A stretch of 37,912 bases of DNA from IMG/VR virus record IMGVR_UViG_3300011440_000039, positions 1 to 37,912 of that record, one strand, 5' to 3'. The notes below the pieces were generated by a model. The model searched no databases, was not told where the DNA came from, and saw nothing but the letters and a program-made list of their open reading frames with translations. Position numbers and translations under genes: made by a program. This document shows positions 29,171 to 35,065 of this stretch, piece after piece. Positions within the stretch are counted from its first letter, which is position 1, and each line of letters starts with the position of its first letter. The stretch is from a virus.

Positions 29171-29190
29171 GTTACCCTATGCGTTACCCT
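29171..29190 (-). promoter_or_regulatory. Tandem AGGGTAAC before start codon
   Basis: On the - strand two copies of AGGGTAAC, 12 bases apart (29183-29190 and 29171-29178), end five bases before the ATG at 29165. They cover the ribosome binding site and share GTAAC with the palindromes inside the gene, so they look like an operator or translational control site. Confidence 0.5.
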
Positions 29191-29254
29191 GAGACCGGAA
29201 AGTGGCTAGGAAAGCCCGGAATGCTGGGGTTTCGAGCCTGGGAGCGCCTGGTGG

Positions 29255-29716
29255 CTAACCAGATGTCGGCGTGACATCGATGGTCTTGGGGGGCTCTTCA
29301 TAGACAGTCTGGAAGAGGATGGGGCCGCCGTCGGCGCCGGTCAGCTCGACTTTCTCGCTGTAATCCTGGCGGAAACGAGCCTGCATCGTCCGGATCCAGA
29401 GATGGGCGTTGAAGTTACGGTCCTCGAGGCCCTGCTGGCCCCGGCGCTCCCACCAGCCGCGCTCTAATTCCTTCGCGCGCGCAAGGGCTTCTGCAAAGGC
29501 AGCCTCCTGTTCTCCCCATTGCATCATGGTCCATCGAGGGACGTTGATTTCGGCGCTGACTTGGTAAGTGCTGTAGCCGAGTTTGGAGAGGGCTATGACC
29601 TTATCGCAGTATGATGGATTGTATGTTGTAGGTCTGCCTATGGCGGGGTTACGCATGCGGCGTTTGGCAGGGGCGGGTTTGGGCCTGTTGTCCTGGGCCT
29701 TCTTGGCTTGCGGCAT
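29255..29716 (-). CDS. terS: Terminase small subunit
   Basis: The 153-residue protein has a basic N-terminus (KPAPAKRRMRNPAIGRPTTY), then a helix-turn-helix (YCDKVIALSKLGYSTYQVSA and INVPRWTMMQWGEQEAAFAE) typical of small terminases that recognise the packaging site, then helical segments (LARAKELERGWWERRGQQGL, NFNAHLWIRTMQARFRQDYS) for ring assembly, and a C-terminal tail LFQTVYEEPPKTIDVT, the part that usually meets the large subunit. It is upstream of terL in transcription order. Confidence 0.9.
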   Translation of the reverse strand: MPQAKKAQDNRPKPAPAKRRMRNPAIGRPTTYNPSYCDKVIALSKLGYSTYQVSAEINVPRWTMMQWGEQEAAFAEALARAKELERGWWERRGQQGLEDRNFNAHLWIRTMQARFRQDYSEKVELTGADGGPILFQTVYEEPPKTIDVTPTSG

Positions 29717-29719
29717 GGT

Positions 29720-29956
29720 CTACTCGGTCTTGGGGTTGGGCGGGGGAGCTCCGATGGGGTCGGAGAAGGGGTCGTCTGGGGGGAGGTCTTGCTGGGGCTC
29801 CTGGGCGCCTTCGGCATCGCCGATGAAGTCGCCTACCTTGGCGCCGGAGCCGACCTCGATGACGGCGAGGATCTTGTCTTGGGCGGGGGGCTGGTTGGCT
29901 TCTGCGATGGCGACGATGCGGCCGTTGGCGCGATCGTATTTGGCCCAGAGGGACAT
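29720..29956 (-). CDS. Small hypothetical protein
   Basis: The 78-residue protein starts MSLWAKYDRANGRIVAIAEA; a small beta-rich N-terminal half (ILAVIEVGSGAKVGDFIGD) is followed by an acidic Pro-rich tail (QQDLPPDDPFSDPIGAPPPN). AGGAGG precedes the ATG by about eight bases. It is three bases from terS, so in the same transcript. No family recognised. Confidence 0.68.
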   Translation of the reverse strand: MSLWAKYDRANGRIVAIAEANQPPAQDKILAVIEVGSGAKVGDFIGDAEGAQEPQQDLPPDDPFSDPIGAPPPNPKTE

Positions 29957-30015
29957 GCGAGCCTCCTGTGCGAATCTATACTTGAGGGATACTTTGAGAG
30001 GATTGGCGGGTGGGC

Positions 30016-30039
30016 AAAAGCTGCCCCCGCTGGGGGAGC
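30016..30039 (-). terminator. Terminator-like hairpin
   Basis: On the - strand GCTCCCCC and GGGGG(C)AGC pair with one bulged C around a 3-base loop, followed by TTTT (30016-30019). It separates the 70-residue gene from the 78-residue gene leading to terS, marking the end of the early unit or an attenuation point. Confidence 0.65.
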
Positions 30040-30061
30040 AGGGAGAATTCGAGGAGACGAG

Positions 30062-30274
30062 CTAGGCCGGCTTGGGCTCGGCGTTGGGCTCGTTGCGCTT
30101 GTCGGCGATGCGGCCTGCGGCGAGGGCCTTGCGGACGGCTTCCGGATCGCCCTTGAAGGCGGTTCCGACCGTCCATTTCTTGCCCTGGTCGTCGGTGAAG
30201 TCGGTCTTGACCACGTATTGCTGCTGGCCGGCCTGATCGGGCTTGGCCGGATCTGGTTTACCAATTTCTGCCAT
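30062..30274 (-). CDS. Small hypothetical protein
   Basis: The 70-residue protein has a disordered Pro/Gln-rich start (MAEIGKPDPAKPDQAGQQQ), then a compact segment YVVKTDFTDDQGKKWTVGTA and FKGDPEAVRKALAAGRIA resembling a small beta-alpha unit. GGAGAT lies before the ATG. It follows the Pro-rich gene by eleven bases and is followed by a terminator-like hairpin. Function unknown. Confidence 0.65.
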   Translation of the reverse strand: MAEIGKPDPAKPDQAGQQQYVVKTDFTDDQGKKWTVGTAFKGDPEAVRKALAAGRIADKRNEPNAEPKPA

Positions 30275-30285
30275 GGCGATCTCCT

Positions 30286-30504
30286 TTAGCGCCCTCGCAT
30301 GAGGGCCTGTAGCAATCGCTGGCGATCGGGTTGGGTTCCGGGCTGGCCCATTCCTTGCCCGGCTTGACCCGCGGATGCTCCTGGCTGTGGGAGAGGCGGC
30401 ATGGACAGGCTGGGGACGGCTGGCAGGGTCTGCGCGGGTAAGGGCTGGGGCTGGAGGCCGGGCTGCCGTTGCCCCTTCGGCAGCTTCGCCGGGTTCAATG
30501 GCAT
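30286..30504 (-). CDS. Small Pro/Gln-rich protein ending in the LLQAL motif
   Basis: The 72-residue protein is low complexity (QRQPGLQPQPLPAQTLPAVP, then Gly/Gln-rich) except for its end, DRQRLLQALMRGR. The same short pattern (R-x-x-LLQAL-[LM]) occurs in the transglycosylase virion protein and at the C-terminus of the ejection protein, and variants appear in the nozzle N-terminus. GAGCGAGGAG precedes the ATG. It may be a small virion-associated or assembly peptide; no function is known. Confidence 0.62.
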   Translation of the reverse strand: MPLNPAKLPKGQRQPGLQPQPLPAQTLPAVPSLSMPPLPQPGASAGQAGQGMGQPGTQPDRQRLLQALMRGR

Positions 30505-30714
30505 ATCCGCTCCTCGCTCTGCTCTACGATGGCTCTGGAATCGATTGGGAGGCGTGCCGAACGCTGTTCACGGGTCGTGATGGTATCGGAGTGCCGGGAG
30601 GCGTCAGCGCCTCTCTACGGGCTTCCTAAAGGGTCGAGGTGTTGGGATTTGGGAGGGATCAGGCGAGGCATGTCACCCTGAATTTCCCAAGCGTTGGGGG
30701 ATTTGCTTGGGAAG
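30505..30714. other. Non-coding gap with hairpin and an 18-residue frame
   Basis: This 210-base gap follows the gene ending at 30715. TTCCCAAGC (30684-30692) and GCTTGGGAA (30705-30713) form a 9-bp stem with a 12-base loop right after that stop, but no T-run follows, so termination would need Rho or the element may be regulatory. A possible 18-residue - strand frame (30671 to 30615, MPRLIPPKSQHLDPLGSP) has AGGGTGAC before its ATG; it is too short to call. Nothing else was seen. Confidence 0.4.
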
Positions 30715-31287
30715 TCAAGCGACTAGGTGTTGACGATCGCGTGACATGTGGACAATGCGCCAGATGGCGTTGAGGCCGAGGCGGAGGGCGCCGATCTCGA
30801 TGGGCTTGTCCTCAAGGATCCAGCATTCGAGGGCGAGCATGGCCATGGGCTGGCCGCATTCGAGGATGGCGGTGCGGATCTCGGCGTAGGAGCGCATGGC
30901 GCGCTGGCAGGCCTCGACAAGCTCAGGGGATTCCTCGCCATCGAAACCGGACTGGCGGTCGAGGTCGCCGGCCGAGGCGAGGCGCATGGCGTTGATGGCA
31001 CGGCGATAGGCGCGGCGGCGGCGCTCGAATTCCAGGCCGGCGTCGTAGAGCGCCTGGTTGTAGGCGGGATCGTGGGGATGCAGCTCGTGGGCGAGGTAGG
31101 CGCGTCCGAAGGCGGTGCCGGCGGCCGGGTGCGAGGCCTTGGTGGGGGAGAGGCCGTGAATGCGGACACGGGCCTCGAAGCCGAGGGCGAGGACGTCGCG
31201 CTCGCGCTCCGCCTCGGATGGAGGCACGACGTCGCCGCTGGGATGGCGGCGAGCCGTGACGTTGCGCTTGCGGCCGCGGCGGGACAC
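30715..31287 (-). CDS. Conserved hypothetical prophage protein
   Basis: The 190-residue protein begins with a basic tail (MSRRGRKRNVTARRHPSGDV), then a region HPAAGTAFGRAYLAHELHPH and YNQALYDAGLEFERRRRAYR, and a helical C-terminal domain (IGALRLGLNAIWRIVHMSRD). It is the last gene of the early block before packaging genes, a place where late regulators or terminase-related proteins often lie, but no signature supports a specific role. It is one base from the preceding gene. Confidence 0.68.
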   Translation of the reverse strand: MSRRGRKRNVTARRHPSGDVVPPSEAERERDVLALGFEARVRIHGLSPTKASHPAAGTAFGRAYLAHELHPHDPAYNQALYDAGLEFERRRRAYRRAINAMRLASAGDLDRQSGFDGEESPELVEACQRAMRSYAEIRTAILECGQPMAMLALECWILEDKPIEIGALRLGLNAIWRIVHMSRDRQHLVA

Positions 31288-31288
31288 G

Positions 31289-31816
31289 TCAGAGGCGCTC
31301 GGTCTTATGGTTTATTCCGAGCGGCCCGGTCACCACAGTCACAGCTTGTCCCAAAGGCGCAGCATTGCCCTCCGGAACCATCCAGTCCTCGAGGTAATAG
31401 CCGGGCCCGTTGAGCTGAGCCTGCCGATTGCGAGCGCGCTTCAGCTCACGCTCGGCATAGCCCTGGAAGTGGCGGCATACTTGGGCGAGCCGTGGCGCAC
31501 TCGGCATGAAGTCCGGATGGCATTCGGTCTCACCCTTGAGGATGGCCGTGATGGCCGTGTCCAAAGCCTCAAGGCAGATGCCTTGAAGGGCCAGCACGTA
31601 GCCCTCCATCCGCATTGCCGCATCACCGGAAACCGCTGTTGGAAACTGGGCGAAAAGCACCCTCAGCCGCTCCTCAACGTCGTCGCACGTAACTGGCGTC
31701 AATCGTTTCTCCAGAGAAGAAATCTCCCTCTCCCGCAGCTTTGCGGCGGGCAGCGCGCTCCGCAGCTCTACGATCGAGTTCTTCGATGGCTTGTTGCGAT
31801 CCGGATTGTCTGACAT
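31289..31816 (-). CDS. Hypothetical replication-associated protein
   Basis: The frame is open much further upstream, but the real start is most likely the ATG at 31816 (175 residues, MSDNPDRNKPSKNSIVELRS); beyond it the frame reads through the previous gene in another phase. The helical body (VEERLRVLFAQFPTAVSGDA, LALQGICLEALDTAITAILK) and the block HPDFMPSAPRLAQVCRHFQG resemble phage and prophage proteins encoded after replication initiators. A role in helicase loading or similar is inference. It overlaps the preceding gene by 143 bases. Confidence 0.68.
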   Translation of the reverse strand: MSDNPDRNKPSKNSIVELRSALPAAKLREREISSLEKRLTPVTCDDVEERLRVLFAQFPTAVSGDAAMRMEGYVLALQGICLEALDTAITAILKGETECHPDFMPSAPRLAQVCRHFQGYAERELKRARNRQAQLNGPGYYLEDWMVPEGNAAPLGQAVTVVTGPLGINHKTERL

Positions 31817-32342
31817 GGCCGTTCCCTCCTGCGCGGTTATGGGTTCTGTTTCGAGAGCCGTCCGGCGGCCCCGTCGAGGACTCGGCCGCGCGGCGAAACC
31901 AGTTGCGCCAGGTGGCAGCCCAGTCGCGTTTGAGGCCCTTTTCGCCGGGAGCCGCCAGGAAGTAGTCCACGAAGATGCTCGCTTCCCGCTCCGCCTGGGC
32001 TCTCGAAAGGCCCTCGGCCACCGCCGCGTCGAGGTTGGGCCGATAGTCGGGCGGAATCCGTCCGGCTCGCGCGCGCTCCACCCCGCTAGGGGTGGATGGA
32101 TGAGATAGAGGTTGAGTTTCTTTAGAGGGGTCTGGGGAGACTTTTCTTTTCTCAGGGGAAAGAGAAGGAGTGATATGTGTGATATGTGTGATATCACCAT
32201 TTCTCTTTGAATTCCGCCACTTAGCAGTAGCGGCGCGGCCCTTCGCGAGGCGCTCCTCCTCCATGATCTCGACAGCGTCGAGGAGCTGTTTCTCCGAAAC
32301 ACCGACCGCTCGCAGCGCCTTGAGGAGGCCGGCAACGTTCAT
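31674..32342 (-). CDS. Replication initiator-type protein (primosomal C-terminus)
   Basis: I take the ATG at 32342 as the start (222 residues, MNVAGLLKALRAVGVSEKQL). Residues 1-50 are a helical domain ending KGRAATAKWRNSKRNG. A linker with DITHITHIT and Pro/Ser-rich stretches follows. The C-terminal part, PDYRPNLDAAVAEGLSRAQA and FVDYFLAAPGEKGLKRDWAA then TWRNWFRR, matches the F-x-DY-x-x-A...K-x-DW-x-x-TWRNW signature of phage replication proteins. The last 60 residues share DNA with the following gene in another frame. Start overlaps the DnaA-like gene's stop by four bases. Confidence 0.75.
   Translation of the reverse strand: MNVAGLLKALRAVGVSEKQLLDAVEIMEEERLAKGRAATAKWRNSKRNGDITHITHITPSLSPEKRKVSPDPSKETQPLSHPSTPSGVERARAGRIPPDYRPNLDAAVAEGLSRAQAEREASIFVDYFLAAPGEKGLKRDWAATWRNWFRRAAESSTGPPDGSRNRTHNRAGGNGHVRQSGSQQAIEELDRRAAERAARRKAAGEGDFFSGETIDASYVRRR
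32171..32197 (-). repeat. 9-bp tandem repeat, three units
   Basis: TGATATGTG, TGATATGTG and TGATATCAC run head to tail (the last ending in the palindrome GTGATATCAC together with the preceding G) and encode the ITHITHIT linker. Nine-base units keep the frame, so copy-number change would only lengthen or shorten the linker. Confidence 0.75.
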
Positions 32343-32824
32343 GGCTTCCCCACCTTCGGCTTGATGCCGCGCGGCAGCGGCAGACCGTGCCGCTTCGCAT
32401 AAGCGCGGATGCCGTGGATCACCGTCGTGTGGTCGTAGCCGCCCAATACCGTGCCGATCTGTTGCAGCGTCAGCTTCGTCAGCAGCGCCATCTCGTAGGC
32501 AGCTTCCTGCCGGGCACGTGCAAACGGACGCTTGCGGGTGCGCGTCAGAAAACCTTTCAGCGTCAGCCCGTGCTTCCCGGCAACCCGCCGGCAGATCTCC
32601 CGGCCCGTCCACCGCAGATACTCGCGCCGCCTCGCTCGCACAGCGCGAAAATGCTCATGCTGCAGGGCAAACCGCTCGCACAACTTACGCTTGTCAGGGG
32701 CGGGCGGAGGCGGGGGCAAAGGCGATGGTTCCGGCTCCGGCTCCCTATGCACCTTCCAGCCAAAGGGTGGTGAGGCTGGGCGAGGCATAAGCCTGTGCGT
32801 GAGCGGACCCCTCGGCAGCACCAT
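32339..32824 (-). CDS. DnaA domain IV-like DNA-binding protein
   Basis: The start at 32824 overlaps the GcrA gene's stop (TGATG); the frame is open to 32881. In this 161-residue protein residues 20-45 are Pro-rich; residues 100-145 match the DNA-binding domain of DnaA: ARARQEAAYEMALLTKLTLQ, IGTVLGGYDHTTVIHGIRAY. GGYDHTTVIHG corresponds to the DnaA signature GGRDHTTV-x-HA. There is no AAA+ ATPase domain, so it cannot act as DnaA itself; it may recognise DnaA-box-like sites for phage replication or interfere with host initiation. Function beyond DNA binding is inference. Confidence 0.82.
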   Translation of the reverse strand: MVLPRGPLTHRLMPRPASPPFGWKVHREPEPEPSPLPPPPPAPDKRKLCERFALQHEHFRAVRARRREYLRWTGREICRRVAGKHGLTLKGFLTRTRKRPFARARQEAAYEMALLTKLTLQQIGTVLGGYDHTTVIHGIRAYAKRHGLPLPRGIKPKVGKP

Positions 32825-33273
32825 CAAGCCGCCACCTCCAGAGCCGAGCGCGGATAGACGCGGCGGTAATGCGACAGGCACCAGGACGCGCCGATCACCG
32901 TCTTCTCACCGCAATACAACACGACGTGCACATGCCTCGGATCGGCCTCGATCCAACGGCAGGAACGCGTCGTAAGCTCTTGAATGGGAATGTTCTTCAT
33001 AGGCGGGCGCAGGATTGCCTTCGGCAGCGCCGGCAGCTTGATCGGACGCGAGCCGCCACGCTTGTAAGCATTGACAGCGACGGACCATTGCTGCCCCGGC
33101 GTCAGGTTCGCCCGCTCGGTCTTCAGAAGCTTCAGCCGGGACAGCTTGCCCAGGATGGCGGAGCGCGTCGTGTTGAGCGCCAGGGCAATCTGCGAGGCGG
33201 GGACACCGTCCCGCCAGAGTTGCTCCATGAGCGCGATGCGTTCTGCCGGCCATGCGTTGGGACCGCTACTCAT
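32824..33273 (-). CDS. gcrA: GcrA-family cell-cycle regulator homologue
   Basis: The start at 33273 (149 residues, MSSGPNAWPAERIALMEQLW) is chosen because it gives the canonical GcrA N-terminus; the longer open frame to 33357 is not family-like. Residues 8-50 (AWPAERIALMEQLWRDG, ASQIALALNTTRSAILGKLS, RLKL) form the GcrA HTH. The C-terminus SCRWIEADPRHVHVVLYCGE and GASWCLSHYRRVY matches the family's Cys-rich sigma70-contact region. In alphaproteobacteria GcrA acts with CcrM GANTC methylation and sigma70. The phage copy could retune host transcription during lytic growth. Start overlaps the 50-residue gene's stop by eight bases. Confidence 0.88.
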   Translation of the reverse strand: MSSGPNAWPAERIALMEQLWRDGVPASQIALALNTTRSAILGKLSRLKLLKTERANLTPGQQWSVAVNAYKRGGSRPIKLPALPKAILRPPMKNIPIQELTTRSCRWIEADPRHVHVVLYCGEKTVIGASWCLSHYRRVYPRSALEVAA

Positions 33274-33418
33274 GATAGAGCCAGTACAGGACGGCACGGC
33301 GGATGCTGATGATGTCAATGCCAGTGCGGCAGGCAATCTCGCGGAGCAGCAGGCCACCGCGCTGGTAGCGATGGACGAGGCCCATCATCTCGTCCTGGGA
33401 GAGGATGTCGGGCATCAT
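33266..33418 (-). CDS. 50-residue HTH-like protein
   Basis: The frame starts at two adjacent ATGs (33418 and 33415) and reads MMPDILSQDEMMGLVHRYQR, then LLLREIACRTGIDIISIRRA and VLYWLYHE. The order helix, turn (REIACRTGID) and recognition helix (IISIRRAVLY) is a minimal homeodomain-like HTH, related in style to GcrA's own N-terminus. Its 3' end overlaps the gcrA ATG by eight bases, so the pair is translationally coupled. It overlaps the preceding stop by four bases. Probably a small regulator; no family name. Confidence 0.62.
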   Translation of the reverse strand: MMPDILSQDEMMGLVHRYQRGGLLLREIACRTGIDIISIRRAVLYWLYHE

Positions 33419-33888
33419 GGCCGCGCCTCCGGGCGCAGCACGTCTTTCTGCAGCAGGCTCTTTCGCCCATCCGCGCTACGCCCGATGCGCTTCCAGCCCG
33501 CCTGCTTGAAGCAATAACCGGGATTGGTGGAGCGGATCTTGCGGTCGAATACGTAGGTTAGCAGCCCATCCGGCCCGCAATTGTATCGATCGAGGAGCTC
33601 GCGCTCGGCGGCGAGGATTAGATCACTCGACAGCATCGGGCTTTCGTTGCGGAAGATCGTGCATGTCCAGCCATCAAGGCCATTCATTGCCTTGAGGCCG
33701 CTGCCCGGATCAGGGCGCCACCAGCCGAACACGGCATCGCCTTCCGGCGTCACCAGCACGAGCGTCTGGCCCGGCGGCATCATCTGCGGTGAGCCGATGC
33801 TGCGGCGCGAATAGTGCCTGTCGGCAAGCGCCACCGCGGCCACATGGAACTTGTGGCCACGGCTCCAGAGATTGCCGAACAAGTCCAT
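33415..33888 (-). CDS. Phage GNAT-fold protein, possibly Mom-like
   Basis: The start is at 33888 (157 residues, MDLFGNLWSRGHKFHVAAVA), overlapping the nuclease gene's stop (TGATG). Conserved blocks: LADRHYSRRSIGSPQMMPPG, TLVLVTPEGDAVFGWW, CTIFRNESPMLSSDLILAAE, LLTYVFDRKIRSTNPGYCFK and QAGWKRIGRSADGRKSLLQ. The strand-helix-strand order with a final CFKQAGW-x-x-IGR resembles GNAT folds and phage proteins sometimes compared to Mu Mom, which modifies adenine in phage DNA. I infer a small-molecule or DNA-modifying transferase; this is not proven. Confidence 0.7.
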   Translation of the reverse strand: MDLFGNLWSRGHKFHVAAVALADRHYSRRSIGSPQMMPPGQTLVLVTPEGDAVFGWWRPDPGSGLKAMNGLDGWTCTIFRNESPMLSSDLILAAERELLDRYNCGPDGLLTYVFDRKIRSTNPGYCFKQAGWKRIGRSADGRKSLLQKDVLRPEARP

Positions 33889-34277
33889 CAGCGCGCTTCC
33901 GGCCGCAGCACGCCCCAAGCCCGCAGTTGCGCCTCCGCCTCGGCAAAGCTCCGCGCCACCGCGTGCGGGACGTCGCGCTGATGGCACATGTTGGCGAACG
34001 CCAGTTGCTCCGGTCGCAGCGACGCCTTTCCCCGCTTCAGCTCCAGCCAGTAGTGGCAGCCATCCGCATCGATCAGCAGGAAGTCGGGAATGCCCGCCTT
34101 CAGCCCCATGCGCTTCAGCAGCCTGCCGGTCGCCTCGGTGCGGTATTCGCCGGAGGGAATCGTGCTCCAGAACCAGCCCGGCCGCGCCAGCTTCCAGAGC
34201 ATGTCGGCGACGGCAATGTGGGTCGATCTCTCCGGCGCCGGGCGGCGGGGAGGAAGGGGCAGCTCTGCATGGGTCAT
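33888..34277 (-). CDS. VRR-NUC domain nuclease
   Basis: The frame is open to 34421, but the ATG at 34277 (129 residues, MTHAELPLPPRRPAPERSTH) is the sensible start; upstream residues are Arg/Pro noise. The motif series is that of VRR-NUC, a PD-(D/E)XK fold: GRLLKRMGLKAGIPDFLLID (catalytic D of GIPD), CHYWLELKRGKASLRPEQLA (E-x-K as ELK, then Q) and a final helix AEAEAQLRAWGVLR. Such phage proteins are structure-specific nucleases thought to act on recombination or replication intermediates. Confidence 0.85.
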   Translation of the reverse strand: MTHAELPLPPRRPAPERSTHIAVADMLWKLARPGWFWSTIPSGEYRTEATGRLLKRMGLKAGIPDFLLIDADGCHYWLELKRGKASLRPEQLAFANMCHQRDVPHAVARSFAEAEAQLRAWGVLRPEAR

Positions 34278-34353
34278 GTGGCGGCCCCCCGGTCGTGCGA
34301 GGGGGCGGTGAGACCGGGGGGCGCCTCGGCGCGGAGGGGTGGCCCCGCGCAGA

Positions 34354-34512
34354 TCATGATTCATCCTCGTCCGCAAGCCAGGGCGCGATCCTCTCCGCCA
34401 GGCGGATGTACCCCTCGGCAACCCGGATCAGTGCCCTAGCGAGGCGTGTTCTCAGCCCGCGAAAGGAGTGCTTCGAGCCGGGCGATACGGGTCTTGAGGT
34501 CGTGGAGTTCAT
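34354..34512 (-). CDS. Small amphipathic protein (uncertain start)
   Basis: The frame from the ATG at 34512 (52 residues) ends RLARALIRVAEGYIRLAERI then APWLADEDES. The last 35 residues look real, an amphipathic helix with an acidic tail, but the first part overlaps the preceding gene by 77 bases. It could be a small coupled gene with a start nearer 34440, although no ATG, GTG or TTG is there. Function unknown. Confidence 0.4.
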   Translation of the reverse strand: MNSTTSRPVSPGSKHSFRGLRTRLARALIRVAEGYIRLAERIAPWLADEDES

Positions 34513-34726
34513 GGCGTGCCGCCTCCTCGCGTCGCTTTGCCAGCGCTTCATTGATACGCACGCACTCACTCGGCCCGACGCGCCGCGCCTTGCCGTACCA
34601 GATGTCGAAAGCCCGCCAGTAGGAGAGCCCGGCCCGCCGCGCCGCGCGGTCGATGGCCGCCTTGATCCGATCGCCAGATGGGGAGGGCTCGGAGAGCTCG
34701 CGGAGGGCGGCGGCGAGGTCAGTCAT
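34436..34726 (-). CDS. Small helical early protein, first gene of leftward early operon
   Basis: The start is at 34726 (96 residues, MTDLAAALRELSEPSPSGDR). The block AAIDRAARRAGLSYWRAFDI and WYGKARRVGPSECVRI has HTH character, followed by a coiled coil (ALAKRREEAARHELHDLKTR). The arm TTGGGAG of an inverted repeat lies directly before the ATG and serves as its Shine-Dalgarno, so any factor or hairpin using that repeat would control translation. A DNA-binding early regulator is the inference. Confidence 0.7.
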   Translation of the reverse strand: MTDLAAALRELSEPSPSGDRIKAAIDRAARRAGLSYWRAFDIWYGKARRVGPSECVRINEALAKRREEAARHELHDLKTRIARLEALLSRAENTPR

Positions 34727-34731
34727 CGCGG

Positions 34732-34814
34732 CTCCCAACGAAATTGGGAGCGCTCCCAACGATAGGAATTTTATCTCCCAACGGAATTGGGAGCGCCGCC
34801 GTCGCACTCCCAAC
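34732..34814. promoter_or_regulatory. CTCCCAA/TTGGGAG operator or hairpin array
   Basis: Two near-identical 19-base inverted repeats, CTCCCAACGAAATTGGGAG (34732-34750) and CTCCCAACGGAATTGGGAG (34775-34793), lie 43 bp apart with two further half-sites at 34753-34761 and 34807-34814. TAAAAT on the - strand (34768-34773) could be a -10 element. The array lies between the Cro-like gene and the first early gene and overlaps the latter's ribosome binding site. Confidence 0.75.
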
Positions 34815-34840
34815 CGCGCGCTGGCATGGCTCAGCCATGA

Positions 34841-35059
34841 TCACGCTACAGCCTCCGAGTTCGGGTAAAGGTCCGGCCGCAATTCATGCCGCGAAACACC
34901 GGTTACCCGTTCAACATCGAGCACGCGCTCGGCTGGCACGCGTCGCTCTTCCCACCGCAACACGGTCGTCTTGTTCACACCAAAAGATGTGGCAAGCGTT
35001 TCAAGGCTTAACGCAGCCTCTCGCCGAAATCGGCGAAGCGGTTTCACGGGGGGCGTCAT
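34841..35059 (-). CDS. Cro-like HTH regulator
   Basis: The start is at 35059 (72 residues, MTPPVKPLRRFRREAALSLE). The HTH is LETLATSFGVNKTTVLRWEE, followed by the typical tail RVPAERVLDVERVTGVSRHE and LRPDLYP found in YdaS/Cro-type phage regulators. No Shine-Dalgarno precedes the ATG, and the -10 of its promoter ends seven bases before it, so the mRNA is probably leaderless. It diverges from the repressor gene and opens the leftward early transcript. Confidence 0.8.
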   Translation of the reverse strand: MTPPVKPLRRFRREAALSLETLATSFGVNKTTVLRWEERRVPAERVLDVERVTGVSRHELRPDLYPNSEAVA

Positions 35060-35065
35060 GACCGA

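Noticed and set aside
31817-32335. Upstream extension of the 31289-31816 gene to 348 residues
   Set aside because: The extra residues are Arg/Ser-rich and read out of phase through the replication initiator-type gene.
34278-34421. Longer N-terminus for the VRR-NUC protein
   Set aside because: Residues before the ATG at 34277 are Arg/Pro/Gly-rich without family resemblance; probably not translated.
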